Assembly (NCBI GenBank): GCA_036365455.1
Contig: JAWQUS010000020.1
Location: forward strand, 1,337,001 to 1,401,000
DNA: 64,000 nucleotides
DNA from: Macrosoma leucophasiata
Lineage: Eukaryota; Arthropoda; Insecta; Lepidoptera; Hedylidae
Direction: 5' to 3'
Positions within the stretch are counted from its first letter, which is position 1, and every line of letters starts with the position of its first letter. Both the position numbers and the translations under genes were made by a program. Of the stretch, positions 9,499-19,671 are shown in pieces. The notes beneath the pieces are model-generated. The model ran no database searches, was not told where the DNA came from, and saw nothing but the letters and a program-made list of their open reading frames with translations.

Positions 9499-9860
9499 TA
9501 TAAGTCTGTTTTACTACATGAAAGAAATAAACCTTGTGTTGCTGTAAAGAAGATTTATTGTTAGTTTTTTTTATACAGAGACTATTTTATTTAGGTAATA
9601 TAAAACAATATGAACTCAAACCTGTAAAGAAGAAACGACAATGAAAGTTTATTCTTTCACTTTTAAAACATAAAATAATATAATATTAAAATTTTCATTG
9701 ATTATCCAATTGTCAATCAACTCATATTTAAATCTGTCATCTGACATTCTGAATTCATTTCTTCTTTAAAATCAGACAATTAAAAAGTTAAAAACTATAA
9801 CCAAACTTCATGGTAAGTAAACACACAGAGTGCGAAGAAAGAAATAGTATTTCTTTACAT
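9499..9860 (-). repeat. 5' LTR of the young gypsy element
   Basis: This LTR should carry the promoter for the minus-strand transcript. No TGG-starting primer-binding site complementary to a tRNA is visible in the 25 nt after it (9474-9498). Confidence 0.85.
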
Positions 9861-9888
9861 ATATATAATATTATCTGTTTCTAATAAA

Positions 9889-10051
9889 CGGCCCTGTATT
9901 TTCCAGCACAGAGGCATAACACCTTAGACCTCAGGAGAGGTAACACATCTGTATTTTGAACTTGGTCTTTGTGTAAGTGTCTATAGGCTGAAGTCATCAC
10001 ATAATATCAATATGAACTGCATGCTTGTTTGCCACTACAATTAAATAAAAA
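9889..10051 (+). repeat. RepA copy, 5'-truncated
   Basis: Begins at the CGGCCCTGTA block and runs to ATTAAATAAAAAA. Confidence 0.8.
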
Positions 10052-10205
10052 ACCACTTCATCCCCGCGCTGTTCGTTTATGTCACAAAAAGTGGCCTATG
10101 TTTTCCAGCGTTCAAACTATCTCTATATTAAATTACATCACAATCGGCTCAGCGGGCGACTTGATCGTGAAAACATACAAAGACTTTCGCATTAAAAATA
10201 TTACG
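10052..10205 (-). mobile_element. Degraded Helitron-type remnant
   Basis: Shares AGTGGCCTATGTT, CAATCGGCTCAG and TTTCGCATTAAAAAT-like blocks with the Helitron at 1814-1990, but the CTAG end is lost. Confidence 0.5.
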
Positions 10206-10400
10206 ATGGATTTTAAGGAACATGGGCCTTATGGCTTACATAGGAGTGATGTTACCCACCTGCCTCACCCTTGTTTCTTTTCTGCTGAATTTACCAATAA
10301 TTTGGGGAAAACACAGCGGCGCTAGCAATATCAATACTGAATGTAAATAGGGGATATCATAGGGAAGCACGATTCGATATTTTACGTTCCAAAGAGGGTC
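10206..10400 (-). repeat. Repeat L, copy 2
   Basis: Reverse complement of 2190-2400. At both sites it lies near Helitron debris (1814-1990 and 10052-10205), so the two may once have formed one unit. Confidence 0.6.
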
Positions 10401-10626
10401 TCTTCCTTCTCAGGAAATCATTTACAATTTAATACGATTGATAAAGGAAGAAAGATTATGTATGGGAAATATATTCTGTTATAAGTAAAATGCATGTCAC
10501 ATATTTATATCATATTATTATAAGTGATCCGATTGGTGCAGCGGTTTCCAACGACCGACTGATAAAAATATTTACGGATTCGATGCCTACACCAAATAAG
10601 TATTATGTGTATCATCTACAACCTAT

Positions 10627-10842
10627 TTATATTGTAACGAACGTGGCAAACAAGCATACAGCTCACATGTGTGTTAAGTGTTGACTGCAGATTATAGACA
10701 TCTATAGAACTACCAGAGGTTAAAATGCAGATTCTCTGCCACCCCTGAGACCTCAGTTGATATGTCTCTGTGATAGTTATTTCGGGGCCTTACATTACCA
10801 TTTAATAAAAACACAATAGTGCTGAACGATTTGGTAATAATT
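10627..10842 (-). repeat. RepA' copy
   Basis: Diverged subfamily with GTCTCTGTGATAGTTAT in place of the CTCTGTGCCGGAAATTA block of RepA. The 5' end is missing. Confidence 0.7.
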
Positions 10843-10845
10843 GTA

Positions 10846-10985
10846 CTATTTATTTTTCGCACTCATGCGAGTGCACTTTAGAAAATAAAGAAAAAACGGA
10901 AAGAAAAATTTGACTTCGGGCAGGAATCGAACCAGTGGCCTCAGGATAACCAGTCCAGCCGCCCCACCACAAAGCCACCGAAGTC
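10846..10985 (-). repeat. SINE-E variant copy
   Basis: A tRNA-like head (GGTTCGATTCCTGCCCG on the minus strand), then the TTTCTTTCCGTTTTTTC body and a CGCATGAGTGCG tail. Not a functional tRNA: no consistent cloverleaf. Confidence 0.7.
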
Positions 10986-11094
10986 CCACACTGATGCGTC
11001 AAACTTTGCTTTCCCTTTTTGATTTTTTAACCGATTTAGGGTCGGTGAACGACATCCATTGATAACCAATGAATAGCTATACAACCGATATGAT

Positions 11095-11178
11095 AGACTT
11101 TGCAGTTCACACGATATCGTTAAGATGTCGCTGTTCCTTTAATTGAGTAATAGCTCTACATTGGAACTCTACCACCGG
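11095..11178 (-). repeat. RepA' remnant with internal deletion
   Basis: Joins the GCAGTTCACA block to the GAACTCTACCACCGGTAAA end. Confidence 0.5.
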
Positions 11179-11478
11179 TAAATAGTATAAGAAATATGTT
11201 GACCGAAAATGGCCATTGCATAAAAGACGTATTTGGATATCTGAAATAAGGACCATTCAGATGCAATTTCCACGTGTTGATATCGTGTCCCTCTCGAGTC
11301 ACGTTCGCGATTCACATTCGTGAATTCTGTCACGAACTCGCTCTCCAATGTACGAGTAGTTCTGGTTTGATACACGTTACTATACTTTGCACGTCTTTCA
11401 AATCTTGGACTGAACTGAAATTGTGTTTGACGTAGTGTGGTACAACCACAATTTCCAATTATACATATATATTTTTTC
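11179..11478. other. No gene recognised
   Basis: A 112-codon minus-strand frame here has no recognisable motif and ends inside a RepA' remnant. I do not call it a gene. Confidence 0.5.
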
Positions 11479-12530
11479 GATGCGTGTTTCCGTGCTTCGG
11501 AGGGCACGTTAAGCCGTCGGTCCCGGTTGCTATCGATAGATAGCAGTTGTAAAACCTTGACGGAGGCCTTGCGCCCCCCCCCCCCCCGAGGGTTTCCGCC
11601 TTGTCGTGGCGGGGGGGCTCAGTACCCGGTGGTTGGCCTCACACCGGAGAAGCCAAGAGGAACCTAGAGAGGGGGCGGCGTTTTGCGTGGCTCTGCCCGC
11701 CACTCGCTGCTGTGGTGAGGAGACGGCTGGGGAAGAGGTGTACGGGTGTATCGTTGCCCTGCACCCTATCCCCAGCCGCCTAGCGGTTGTCCCGCCGTAA
11801 GATGGGGACGTGGTGGGAAGGCGGCTGGGGAAGAGGTGTATGGGTATGTCGTTGGCCCTGCACCCTATCCCCAGCCGCCTAGCGGTGGTACCGCCGCTCG
11901 ATAGGGACGTGGTGGGGCCGCGGGGGGTCGGTTGAAGGTCAGTTCATCCCTGTCACTCCCGCTCCCCCGGGGCCGGACAGAGTGCCCCTGGACTCCTCCA
12001 CCCGGGCGTCTTGGGACGCCTGGCGTTGTGAGTGGTCGGGGCAGGGACCTTTGGGTGTCGGACTAGGGGATGTCCGTCGCCCAAATGGAGATAGGTCCCA
12101 AGCTGGGTGGCGTGCACGTGTTCCGCACGCCACTAGTGTTGGTTGGAGCTAAAGAGCTCAACCTGCGGAGGGCTCGAAGACGAGCAGCCGCCGGCGGGGT
12201 AGCGGATGTGTGCGTAAGCGTTCCCGTGACCCCGCCACTGATGGCGGAAGAGTCGGAACACCGCGGGGTTTTAGTGAGTATGAGTCTCACACTACCCGCT
12301 GTCGTTTCCTCTAGACGGCGGGTGCCCATGAGGGTTACCGCGCGTAAAAAAAAAAAAAAAAAGGACTTACGGGCGGTTTGAAAACATCCGATAGCGGGTT
12401 GGTCACTAATCCGTATCTCCACCAACCCGCATTGGGGCAGCGTGGTGAAGTAAGTTCTAGGCCTCCCCAAAAAGGGGAGAGACTTGTGCGCAGCAGTGGG
12501 ACGTATAATGGATTGCCATTATTATTATAT
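11479..12530 (+). repeat. SINE-F copy split by element H
   Basis: Left part 11479-11577 (GTGCTTCGGAGGGCACGTTA through CGGAGGCC) and right part 12364-12530 (GGGCGGTTTGAAAACATCC through GGACGTATAATGG plus an ATT tail). The 5S-like head is missing. The pieces join in the consensus order, so the intervening 784 bp is an insertion. Confidence 0.8.
11578..12361 (+). mobile_element. GC-rich retroposon H, copy 1
   Basis: Starts in a C-run followed by GAGGGTTTCCGCC and ends in a 17-A tail. A second copy lies at 34140-34855. Two ~97-bp tandem units at about 11705-11905 each carry an inverted repeat (GGCTGGGGA...TCCCCAGCC). The base composition is far richer in GC than the surroundings. ORFs across it are open in several frames because of GC content and are not conserved with copy 2, so I call no protein. 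A poly-A tail and a short imperfect flanking repeat (GGCCTTG/GGACTTA) suggest LINE-driven insertion. Confidence 0.7.
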
Positions 12531-12814
12531 ATTTTTTATGTAATGGATGTGGCAAACAAGAATGTAGTTCACATTGATGTGAAGTGATGACTGCAGCCTA
12601 AAGACACCCACACAAAGATCAAGGTCAAAATGCAGATGCGTTACCATCCCTGAGGCCTAAGGTGTTATGCCTCTGTGCCGGAAATTACAGGGCCGTACAT
12701 TACCACCTGACCGGAACACAACAGTTTTGAACGCTACCATTTAGCGGCAAGTGTATTAGGTAATGCGGTGAAGCCTACGTCCACGAGCTCGGTCACTGGA
12801 GCTCTACCACCAGT
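12531..12814 (-). repeat. RepA copy, full length
   Basis: Inserted at the (ATT)n tail of the SINE-F copy; the T-rich end is at 12531 and the 5' end at 12814. Confidence 0.85.
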
Positions 12815-12835
12815 AAATCATTGTTAATCACTGAC

Positions 12836-13290
12836 TGTAACGAAGGTGGCAAACAGGTATCCAGTTCACACTGATGTTAAGTGATGACTGCAGTCTCTAG
12901 ACACCTATACAAAAACCAGATGCTGTCAAAATGCAAATGTGTTGCCACCGCTGAAACCTAACTTGTTACGTCTCTGCGATAGTTATGATGGGACCATATA
13001 TTACCGTCTAAGCGGTGGTGCCTACGCCAGAGAATATGTAATAATACTACGTATAGAATGGACACTTCGACGTCCCGCCCGATTGCCATGCCTCACCCAA
13101 CCTCCTCCCCTCTTATGACCGACGGTTGGTATTTTCTACGTGCTACGCACACAGGTGCACGTGTAAATACACGTCACTGATTGATGTCTGTGTAATAGAG
13201 ATCAAATTAAGCGGATGTATGGAATTTTGGCGGAGTGTCCGCGGTGTGCTACGCCCTCGAGCTCCTATAATTAGAACTCTACTACCAGTG
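12836..13290 (-). repeat. RepA' copy split by element C
   Basis: Segments 12836-13028 and 13249-13290 belong to one RepA' copy. CTACGCC is repeated at 13022-13028 and 13249-13255, on both sides of the inserted element C. Confidence 0.7.
13029..13248 (+). mobile_element. Element C, copy 1 (220 bp)
   Basis: Starts AGAGAATATGTAATAATAC and ends near GTCCGCGGTGTG. An inverted second copy is at 37011-37217 and a remnant near 58705. The CTACGCC flanks indicate a 7-bp target duplication. No terminal inverted repeats or ORF are seen; class unknown. Confidence 0.6.
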
Positions 13291-13824
13291 AAGTTTTGTA
13301 GAAACAAAGTAAAACAAACAACATTTTTGAAATTCCTAACAATTTTACAATTCTGTAAGAGGATTGCGTAAAAATGGAAATCAATCTCAGTTCTCAGTTT
13401 GAATATGCTTCAAAGTTACAACGATTTGGCACATGAACGAAATACCTCCGTATTATGCACAAACTCTTCAACAATTCCAACATATATCATAGTGCTGTGG
13501 AACTTATTTCATTAGCATAGCTCTGCCTTGTAAGCAACGTCTGCGGCTTTCTAGCGGGGTAATCAGGACGAGACGATATTGTTGCGATCATACAATTTAT
13601 ATTTTTTTGGCTTGCAGTAATAACACCTTTCTCTTTTTTATATAATAATAATAATAGTCTCGGGCTCCGTGAGGTTTTGAGGAAAATTCAGGATTATAAA
13701 ACTATAAAATAAGTTACTGTAAGAAAGTATAAAATAAGTTCGAAAGTAAATGAGTGAAATAATAATAAAACCTTTATCTATTATATAATAATAAAGATTT
13801 AATTGTAATTATATACTACTATGG
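13291..13824. other. No gene recognised
   Basis: Contains a stretch at about 13665-13705 (GGCTCCGTGAGG, GGAAAATTCAGGATTATAAA) that recurs before the Helitron end at 19270-19310. Confidence 0.5.
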
Positions 13825-13977
13825 TGTTGCCAGATGAATGAAACGGCCGATGGTCTATTAAACTGGAACATTATTGCTACATTGTTAAGTTACAAAGAAA
13901 ACATACGACATAGGTATACAAAACAATTCCTATAAGTGGTTCTTGGAATGGGCTGCGGGGCTACCACATTCCTTAAC
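13825..13977 (-). repeat. 3' LTR of the old gypsy element (probable)
   Basis: Begins TGTTGCC on the plus strand, matching 17862 onward for ~35 bp; the end near TTAACACA is a guess based on a CA terminus. Confidence 0.5.
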
Positions 13978-13984
13978 ACACAAT

Positions 13985-14420
13985 TTTTCGTGGTAATCCA
14001 TATCTTAGAAATACTTCATTTAATAAAATCAAAGCGTAACTTTCTCCTGTAGCTTCTTTTAAGGGAAACATTTCAACCCATCGGGAAGCCATATCTTCTA
14101 TTATAAATATCAATTTTTCTCCTGAAAGGCCTTTTGGTAATGGGCCGAACAAGTCTATTGATAGTACTTCAAATCGTTGAGTATTTGGTGTTGATTAATA
14201 TAAACCTGCTGGTTTCAGATTTGAGGGTTTATATTTCTGACATTCTTCACATGTTTTCACATACTTTATGACATCTTTTCGTAATCCTCTCCAGTAAAAT
14301 TTATTTATTATGCGTTGAGTAGTTCTTTCTGCTCCCATATGTCCCGCTGTGTGTGAATTCCTTAAGGACATTAGGAATTTCATGACAAGGCACTACTAAC
14401 TTTGCATTTTCATCTTCTTG
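13985..14420 (-). pseudogene. Integrase fragment of the old gypsy element
   Basis: The minus strand gives the zinc domain (HTAGHMGAERT, then CEECQKYK) and, after a stop, the first catalytic Asp in VLSIDLFGPLPKG. It stops near LNEVFLRYGLPRK; the second Asp and Glu are gone. Cannot be active. Confidence 0.8.
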
Positions 14421-14467
14421 ATCTGCAGTGTACAGATACAATATGCAGTATATATTCTTTTTTAACA

Positions 14468-14652
14468 TCTTAATATATATAAATCTCGTGTCACAATGTT
14501 TGTCCTCAATGGACTCCTAAACCACTTAACAGATTATAATAAAATTCGCACACCATGTGCAGTTCGATCCAACTTGAGAGATAGGATAGCTCACATTACG
14601 CTATGACTAATAGGAGCAGAGCAGCGCGGGCGAAGCCGGGGCGGGCCGCTAG
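14468..14652 (+). mobile_element. Helitron inside the old gypsy element
   Basis: Starts TCTTAATATATATAAATC and ends GGGCGGGCCGCTAG before T. 185 bp, non-coding, inserted between A and T as expected for Helitrons, without target duplication. Confidence 0.8.
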
Positions 14653-14659
14653 TATTCTA

Positions 14660-16075
14660 TATATTCATAAAAATCTACGAACTATGCGTTCGTAGATTTT
14701 TCTCCTCCTTCTAAAGTTTCGATTACCTCTTTTAGAAATTCATCTTTAAATTGCTCTTCTTTTAAGTGTTTTTCATGAAGCTTTGGCAACTCTAGATCTA
14801 TACGACAAATTGTACAATTATCGTTGTGATCCTGACATGGCGGTCGAGACAATGTGTCGGCCAATACATTGGTTCGTTCTGGAGAGTATTGAATCATGAA
14901 TTCATAAGGTTGTACTTGGAGAGCCCAGCGTGCTAGGCGACCAGTTGGAGTTTTCAGGTTCATTAACCACTTAAGCGGTTGATGATCTGTAATGGTTATA
15001 AATGTTGTCCCTTCTATATATCCTCGGAACTTTGAAATAGCCCAAACTATGGCTAAAGTTTCTTTCCCAGTTACAGTGTAATTATGTTCAGCTGCAGTTA
15101 AGAGCCTGCTTGCATATTCTACAGGGTGTTCATCTTCTCCCTCCCCCTGCACTAGAGTTGCTCCTATTGCATACTGACTTGCATCTGTTTTAATTGTGAA
15201 AGGTAAATCAGTAGTAGCTTGTCTCAAGACTGGGGCAGTTGTCAAAGCAATTTTTAATTTGTCGAAAGCTTTTTGTTGTTCAGACCCTAATTTCCAGTTT
15301 ACCTTCTTTTTTGTTAAATTAGTTAAAGGTTGTGCAATTTGTGCGAAATTACTAATAAATCTTCGATACCATGATGCGGTTTGAAGTAACGACATTAATT
15401 GTTTTAATGTTTTAGGTTCATTTGGTTCGCGATTGCTGAGACTTTATTTGGGTCAGCTTTTATTTCTTCCCATACAATAATATGTCCCAAATATTTGGTT
15501 TCAGTACATCCGAATTGACATTTATTTCTATTAGCTTGCAGATTATAGTCACGTAGCTTATCGAATATTTCTCGCAAATTCTCAACATGTTCTGTAAAGC
15601 AGTTTGCTCTTGTAATGCAATTATCTAAATATGCAAGCGTATATGTTGTTTTTAATCTTTGAATGAATTTATCCATTAGCCTCTGAAACGTAGCTGGAGC
15701 ATTACGTAACCCAAATGGCATTCGCTTAAACCGAAAATTTCCAAATGGTGATACAAAGCTCGTTTTATCTTGATCGTCTGGGTGTTCCATTATCTGCCAG
15801 TATCCAGATTGTAAGTCGAGTGTCGACATATATGGCATTCCTTTCGCTTGATGGCGCAAGTCATCAATTCGTGGTAAAGGATACCTATCTGATTTTGTGA
15901 TTTCATTTAATTTTCTATAGTCTATGCAAACTCTAACATCGTTATCTCTTTTTGGTACTAAAATAACGGGTGAAGCCCATCGTGAATCACTTGCCTCGAT
16001 AATGTCATCACATATCATTTCATCGAATTTCAAATTACAGTCTATAGGGTTTAACACTAATAGGTGAATGTGTAC
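14660..16075 (-). pseudogene. Reverse transcriptase-RNase H of the old gypsy element
   Basis: 15404-16057 encodes RT motifs (SRWASPVILVPKRD, VCIDYRKLNEIT, PFGNFRFKRMPFGL) and 14682-15395 the thumb/connection plus RNase H (IKTDASQYAIGATL, ITDHQPLKWL). The frames are offset by a frameshift near 15400-15425. The catalytic box reads YLDN where YLDD is required, a substitution of the second Asp. Confidence 0.85.
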
Positions 16076-16197
16076 CTGTATCTATTCTATGTACTGTAAG
16101 AGGTGTTGGTTTCGTGTTTTTTTCAAATATGTCCCTATATTCATGAAGTAAGTTATTGAAAGTTACTCGTTCTTAATTTGTAAATAAGGAACCTTCA

Positions 16198-17001
16198 TCA
16201 GGATGTAAATAAATATCTAAGGAATACATACATATGAACTGGATTTATTGGTAAATAGTTAACGCGTGGATCAACACTAGATGATGGGTCAGCTGGTTCA
16301 CGTGGTCGCACAGGCCGTGGAGGGGTATCAAGTTCTATCAACTTATAATGGGGCCTCTTGTTTGGAATAGGGCTGAGATCATCATGGTCGCGAAGTGGTG
16401 AAGGTGTATACTGCATGGGTGAAATCATCTTCAACTCATTTGCCCATTTTAGGAAATCGCTCAAATCTTCATTGCCGCTCTTAATCTTACAAGATCTCAC
16501 GTCAAACGTTAGCGACCTAGCTGCTTTGAGGGGTACTATCTCGCTTGACAATCTTATAAATTGGAATGTGCGTGTCGGATCATCCAGGAAGTACCAAACT
16601 CGTTGGGGTAGATTTAGTACAATTCCGACTTTTTCTAAAAAGTCAATACCCAGTAGGGTTCTAAAGTCCTTGGCTTCAGGAATCACAGATAATGTTATGG
16701 GTAATATTCGTTCTCCTATCACAACATCCACTGTAGCTGTGAGTAAATTAGTCACTCGTTTCATGCCGTCAGCGAGAATAACGTCAGCCGAGCTTTGGTC
16801 AAATTTGGTACCCTGACGTACTAGTGTCTTGTACAAATGTGCACCTGCCATGTTCGCCTTTGACGTTGATATCAATGGTAGGTATTTTAGCATTGTTAAT
16901 TGTAGTTTGCAATGCGTAAAAAGATACCGGTTTTGGGGGCGTTTCTTTATTTTTGCATGTCTCGCAGTTGCTTCGGAATACACCTGGAGCTCCACAACCA
17001 T
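16198..17001 (-). pseudogene. Protease region of the old gypsy element
   Basis: Motifs typical of a retroviral-like protease flank are visible (LLGIDFLEKVGIVLNL, VVIGERILPI), but the active-site segment is displaced by a frameshift into the overlapping frame (CTFVQDTSTSG, near 16810). Confidence 0.7.
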
Positions 17002-17770
17002 AACAAGCTATTTTCGTTTCTTCCTTAAGGAAGAAAACAAAAATAGCCAGTCGTTTACGGCAACCATCGTGTAGGTGGCCTTTCTTACCACAGTACGAAC
17101 AAATTTTAGGTTTACGCTCAGTATTCTTGCGAAGATTTGTGTCCTTGATTTCAACTTGAATTGATTCTTTTTCTTTTGCAAGACACTCTAAATGCCGGCC
17201 ACGTTCTAACAATTCCAAGAACGTCTTCACTTCAGAACGGGCAATTTCTTTCTTGAAACTGATGTGAAGAAGTCCATAGATAAAATCTAGTTCTTCTTCT
17301 TCTTTGTGTCGCTTCGCTGGGAGTTGAGACAGCAAGGCACGTTTCTCACATATGAATTCATCGATTTTTTCATTCGATTGTTTCTTTTATTCACAATTCA
17401 ACAGAACAATTCTATATATATTTCGTGAGGTTGCATTTTTGGGGCAAATGCTGATCTAATTGCACCTAAAGCTTGACTCCACTTTTTGTTTCGCCTTTAA
17501 CTCCACTCCACCACGTAGCTGCTTGTCCGATTAATAACAAGGTTAATCCTTCAAGAGCGTCCTCGTCACTAATATTTTCAATTTTTTTTATAAATGGTAA
17601 TGTTTGTTATAAACTCCTCCACTTTATTAAAGTTTCTTTCGCCGTCTCGTCGAGCAACGAGCAAAGCTACTTTTGTGATGATTACCTTCGTTTGTATTTG
17701 TTAACTTGTCAATGAGTGCTGTGAATTGTTCTTGCGTCATAACAATTAATCCGGGTTTCTCTTCGGACAT
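16799..17770 (-). pseudogene. Gag of the old gypsy element
   Basis: Start MSEEKPGLIVMTQEQF at ATG 17768-17770, the capsid block with GQAATWWSGVKG (about 17495-17530) and two zinc knuckles (CSYCGKKGHLHDGC and CYGCGAPGVFRSNC) are present in three different frames, so at least two indels have broken it. Confidence 0.8.
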
Positions 17771-17840
17771 CTTTATAATGTGGGTAGATTACAAATCCAA
17801 TATCATTTTATTGAGGGTAGTTTCTTTACAGATTTTTTTT

Positions 17841-17855
17841 TGGCGTTGGGCGCCA
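17841..17855 (-). promoter_or_regulatory. Primer-binding site of the old gypsy element
   Basis: On the minus strand TGGCGCCCAACGCCA follows the LTR end within a few bases. A start of TGGCGCC fits a tRNA-primed retroelement. Confidence 0.75.
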
Positions 17856-17911
17856 ATATGTTGTTGCCAGATGAATGAAACGGCCGATGGTCTATTTGGG
17901 GATCTAGATGG

Positions 17912-18530
17912 TTTTTTTTTTTTTTTTTTTTTTTGCTTTATGTAGGCGGCCTGTCTCGAGACGGCACTAGTCTACTTCACCGGGCAATCGGCGAGCGCAG
18001 AAGGCGCTCCAGCCTAGCAAAAAAGTTAGCGCAACTGCCTAAGGGTGACCCATGCGGGTCCGTGCCTCGGCTTAGGGCGTTGCGGAGGGACATATGAGAC
18101 ATATGCGATTATGGACGGTGCAACTTTCGCTCTACTCCATTCGGTTGGTGATAACCGGAATGTCATCGGCCTCGCGGGGCCGGGGATAAGGTCGGGATCA
18201 GGGGCGGGCGCGGCGCGAAACGCGTTGGCGCGTTGTATTGGCGGTTTGTGGAGTGTGATTCTGTAGGTGATTTTGCATAGCGGCGATGGCCAACGTGGTC
18301 TCATCGTCCGGATCTTTTAAGACGTGCCTTGGACGTCTCCTTTTGGCGCGATTAAAAGGAGTGTAAATGGCGGCCGCCCGGATCAGCGGATTCGGTGACT
18401 CGCCCGATCGAAATAGCGAGCAGAAGCTCGCTTCATAAACTGCCGGATGGTAGGCAGGTTAGCATCAATGTGCAAGTTTTTATTACGTACGTACCAAGGC
18501 GCGCCTACGGCTCTATCTTTGCACCGACTT
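17912..18530 (-). mobile_element. GC-rich LINE 3' end with 23-A tail
   Basis: A 23-T run at 17912-17934 is the tail of a minus-strand element; the next ~600 bp are GC-rich, unlike the neighbours. Several frames are open by composition (for example minus 18026-18304) but no polymerase motif is present, so this is probably a 3' untranslated or 5'-truncated part. It abuts the truncated LTR of the old gypsy element. Confidence 0.6.
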
Positions 18531-18626
18531 CAAACCTAATAGTAAATAACACATATAAATAATAGGTAGTACATAATTACAATTAAATTTTTATTATTTT
18601 TTACTTTTCAGTTTTGAAGTCGGTTT
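18523..18626. mobile_element. Small inverted-repeat element
   Basis: CCGACTTCAAAAC-type ends face each other (18523-18535 and 18612-18624) around ~75 bp of AT-rich DNA. A similar ACCGACTTCAAA end recurs at about 50255. Confidence 0.45.
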
Positions 18627-19138
18627 TTCTTAACGTAGTTATATTTATTTAATATTTTTAGTTTATTGCTGCATTGTCAATTAGATCAATGTTCACATCT
18701 GTTAAATTTGTAAAATCTGAAACTCTTTTAGCTTCGTGACAATTAGATACCTACTTTAAATTGTTTAGGTGCGTCGATACAAAATTATTACACGACTATA
18801 CGAAATCAATGAAAAAATTTTATCCACGAAGGAGTAAATATGCTGTGTTGTGTCGTCGATGAGTAAATGTGTCATTGTCACTTGTTGTCATCTTGATGTC
18901 ATGCGCATTAGGACTAACTAGGACGTCAGTGGATTCAACGCACTGTATGACAACTCGCCGTCTATTCTTATTCCTTTAGTCTGAAAGTAAGTAAAAAAAT
19001 GCTCATAAAATAAAAACTAATGGGCTTATCTGAATAAATTTTTTATGGGACCAATTCAAAACTCAACTCAAACTAAAACGGTCCAGAAATCTCGGCGAAA
19101 TTCACGTACATACATAAAATATATATATATATATATAT
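18627..19138. other. No gene; (AT)n at the end
   Basis: AT-rich with an (AT)n microsatellite at about 19118-19138. Nothing else is recognised. Confidence 0.55.
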
Positions 19139-19345
19139 ACCGGCCGAATTGAGAACCTTCTTGTTTTTTGAACTCGGTTAAAAAATATGTCGGGTTTTCC
19201 TTCCTGAAGCTATAACTACAGAACGCACAAACAGATTTCCACGGTTTTGCATTCATTGGAAAGGTCTAGGGCTCCGTGAGGTTTAGAGGAAAATTCAGGA
19301 TTATAAAACTACATCCACGCGGGTGAAGCCGCGGGCAACAGCTAG
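19139..19345 (+). mobile_element. Helitron-type element, start uncertain
   Basis: Ends ACGCGGGTGAAGCCGCGGGC then AACAGCTAG before T. The last ~75 bp recur partly at 13665-13705. The (AT)n tract may hide the start. Confidence 0.6.
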
Positions 19346-19412
19346 TTACTGATAAAATTTACAATATAAGTACACAGTTTTTTACAATACAATTTCACAT
19401 CAAACTCACTTT

Positions 19413-19669
19413 TACTGGTGGTAGAGCTCCAGTGACGGAGCTCGCGGGCGTAGGCACCACCGCATTACCTGATTTACTTGCCGCTAAATGGTAGTGTTCA
19501 GCAGGCCCTGTAATTTCCGGCACAGAGGAATAACACCTTAGGCCTCAGGAGTGGTGACGCATTTGCATTTTGACCTTGGTCTTTGTGTGGATGTCTATAG
19601 GCTGCAGTCATCACTTAACATCAATGTGAACTGCATGCTTGTTTGCCACTTCAATTACATAAAAAAAAA
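19413..19669 (+). repeat. RepA copy with internal deletion
   Basis: Full 5' and 3' ends, but about 30 bp around TGTTCCGGTCAGGTGG are missing. Confidence 0.85.
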
Positions 19670-19671
19670 TC

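Larger units (their letters stand above)
5882..9860 (-). mobile_element. Young Ty3/gypsy LTR element lacking reverse transcriptase
   Basis: Two 362-bp LTRs (5882-6243 and 9499-9860) differ at one base that I can see (6140 G versus 9757 A) and flank a 3255-bp interior. ATATA flanks both sides (5877-5881 and 9861-9865), so insertion was recent. The interior holds gag then pol, both open. Pol runs from aspartic protease straight into RNase H and integrase: the whole reverse-transcriptase domain is missing without loss of frame. The Gag cysteine/histidine spacing CX2CX9HX4C is the one I associate with the CsRn1/Kabuki group. Such a copy would need reverse transcriptase in trans. Confidence 0.9.
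13825..17896 (-). mobile_element. Old, broken Ty3/gypsy element
   Basis: The two ends share TGTTGCCAGATGAATG and about 35 bp of LTR. The minus strand reads gag, protease, reverse transcriptase, RNase H and the first part of integrase, with several frameshifts. A primer-binding site sits next to the right LTR. The integrase ends after its first catalytic Asp, a Helitron sits in the pol region, and the right LTR is cut short at 17896. It is an inactive relic, unrelated in sequence to the young element at 5882-9860. Confidence 0.85.

Noticed and set aside
11169..11507. 112-codon minus ORF
   Set aside because: No recognisable domain and runs into a RepA' end.
11601..12470. Several overlapping ORFs in GC-rich DNA on both strands
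   Set aside because: Open because of high GC within element H; not conserved in the second copy at 34140-34855.
18026..18304. 92-codon minus ORF and plus shadow
   Set aside because: Compositional; Pro/Arg-rich, inside a GC-rich LINE tail, no motif.
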